The translations under genes and the position numbers were made by a program. From Thiospirochaeta perfilievii (GTDB lineage Bacteria > Spirochaetota > Spirochaetia > DSM-2461), in the NCBI RefSeq assembly GCF_008329945.1, contig NZ_CP035807.1, positions 3,038,001 to 3,102,000 on the forward strand: 64,000 nt of DNA, written 5' to 3'. The notes under the pieces were generated by a model. That model was not told where the DNA came from, did not search any database, and saw only the letters and a program-made list of their open reading frames with translations. This document shows, in pieces, positions 63,147 to 64,000 of this stretch. Positions within the stretch are counted from its first letter, which is position 1. Every line of letters begins with the position of its first letter.

Positions 63147-64000
63147 ATGAGAATAAGTCAAGCAAAGGTTGCTATTAAACAGTTATATAAAACAAAGAGT
63201 GTTACTGCTCTAATTAGTGAACGGGGTGTAGGTAAAACTTCAGCATATAAACAGTGTGCTAAAGAGCTTGGTATTGGTTATATTGACCTTTATGCTGCAG
63301 CTCTTGAAGGGCCAGACTTTATGGGGTTACCTAGTAAAAATCAGAGCATAGGTATAACAGAGTATTTAGCTCCAAGATTTTTACCTACAGTAGAAGCGAT
63401 AAAAAATGGTTTATATCCAGATTCTGGAATATTGGTTTTAGAAGAGATAAATAGGGTCCCTTCAGATACAGTCTCTGTTTTATATCCACTACTTCTAGAT
63501 AGAAAGATAAATGGTCACACCCTTGGAGAAAACTGGAGAATTGGTGTTACAATGAATCCGGATAACATGAACTACTTAGTAAATACCCTTGATGATGCTA
63601 TGTTAGATAGATTTATTACCATATCTATTGAACCAAACATTGATGACTATATTGAATACTCTCTTAGTAGACCCCACAATAAATCTGTTTTAGAGTATTT
63701 AAAAGATTATCCTGAAATGTTAATGATAATAAATAAAAACTCTTCAGAGCTTAGTAAGTCTCCTACTCCAAGGGGGTGGAGTTTAGTTCAGGAAGTTCTA
63801 AACAGTTGTGATTTTGATGATACTATTAAAGAAGAGGTTATAGCTGGGATTATAGGTGTTAATACGTCTGTTGCCTTTTGGGCTTACTTAAATAGTTACA
63901 AGGATTATATACCAAAACCAGGAGAGATTCTTAATAATTATTCTAATATTAGAGGTCGTGTATTAGAATTATTAAGTAATAATAGTGTAGAGGATAGTAT
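63147..64000 (+). CDS. MoxR-like AAA+ ATPase (3' partial)
   Basis: Open from ATG 63147 to the end of the window, at least 284 residues. SERGVGKTS near residue 24 is Walker A, GILVLEEINRVPSD near 96 Walker B, VTMNPDN sensor 1, and DAMLDRF the arginine-finger region. This is the dynein-related/MoxR group, which usually works with a VWA-domain protein encoded just downstream (outside this window). AAGGAG lies before the ATG. Confidence 0.85.
   Translation, partial: MRISQAKVAIKQLYKTKSVTALISERGVGKTSAYKQCAKELGIGYIDLYAAALEGPDFMGLPSKNQSIGITEYLAPRFLPTVEAIKNGLYPDSGILVLEEINRVPSDTVSVLYPLLLDRKINGHTLGENWRIGVTMNPDNMNYLVNTLDDAMLDRFITISIEPNIDDYIEYSLSRPHNKSVLEYLKDYPEMLMIINKNSSELSKSPTPRGWSLVQEVLNSCDFDDTIKEEVIAGIIGVNTSVAFWAYLNSYKDYIPKPGEILNNYSNIRGRVLELLSNNSVEDS

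Noticed and set aside
1-64000. tRNA, rRNA, insertion sequences, prophage, toxin-antitoxin or defence islands
   Set aside because: I found no tRNA-like cloverleaf, rRNA, transposase, integrase or terminal inverted repeats in any gap; the gene content is ordinary core and conserved spirochaete-type genes.

Overview
The window is a gene-dense, AT-rich bacterial chromosome segment that most resembles a free-living or anaerobic spirochaete (Spirochaetia). The main clues are a bacterial V/A-type ATPase operon in the order E, DUF2764, A, B, D, I, K; a GreA factor carried at the end of a 897-residue TPR-like protein; the flgN-flgK-flgL-fliW-csrA motility operon; a Maf-like DUF115 protein; and a 2-oxoacid:ferredoxin oxidoreductase. 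No species is named because no search could be run. I see no rRNA, tRNA, CRISPR array, insertion sequence or prophage.

Layout. 1-9.5 kb: a pyrB-pyrI fusion cut by the window edge, YggS, an RluA-type pseudouridine synthase, a metallo-beta-lactamase-fold protein, a pentapeptide-repeat protein, murI, rsgA, a lipoprotein and pyk. 9.5-16.8 kb: the V-ATPase operon; its K subunit keeps the residues that bind Na+ in Enterococcus NtpK. 16.8-26.9 kb: the GreA fusion, TPR proteins, rpe, a protein with 23 copies of a 15-bp repeat, dtd and recA. 26.9-34.4 kb: an Uup-type ABC-F ATPase, an HExxH protein, udk, and a glgA / GNAT / exported GH3 glycosidase operon. 34.4-38.8 kb: late flagellar genes behind a candidate sigma-28 promoter. 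38.8-43.6 kb: a DMT transporter, a YgjV-like protein, then a GH18-like protein translationally coupled to a radical SAM/SPASM enzyme and followed by a ThiF/TcdA-type E1-like protein. 43.6-49.7 kb: a nitrogen-assimilation locus, amtB-glnK-(NifA-like activator) and glnN. 49.7-54.6 kb: DUF115, a PASTA-type penicillin-binding protein, a degenerate LysM/M23 protein and a 44-residue membrane peptide. 54.8-64 kb: the four-subunit ferredoxin oxidoreductase, asparaginase, a nuclease-helicase fusion, gap and the start of a MoxR-like ATPase.

The nitrogen locus gives the most coherent regulatory story. Both amtB and glnN have -24/-12 (sigma-54) promoters with exact GG-N10-GC spacing. Upstream of each lie two or more copies of one dyad, TACA-N4-TGTA, at typical enhancer distance. 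The NifA-like sigma-54 activator encoded between them is the obvious candidate to bind it.

Four conserved genes (pyrBI, the tcdA-like gene, the NifA-like gene and the PASTA penicillin-binding protein) are each interrupted by the apparent loss of one base in a homopolymer run. In every case the missing conserved end of the protein is encoded in the -1 frame. The shared pattern points first to assembly error. The A8G run in the tcdA-like gene is also a classic -1 slippage sequence. All four are annotated here over their restored span.
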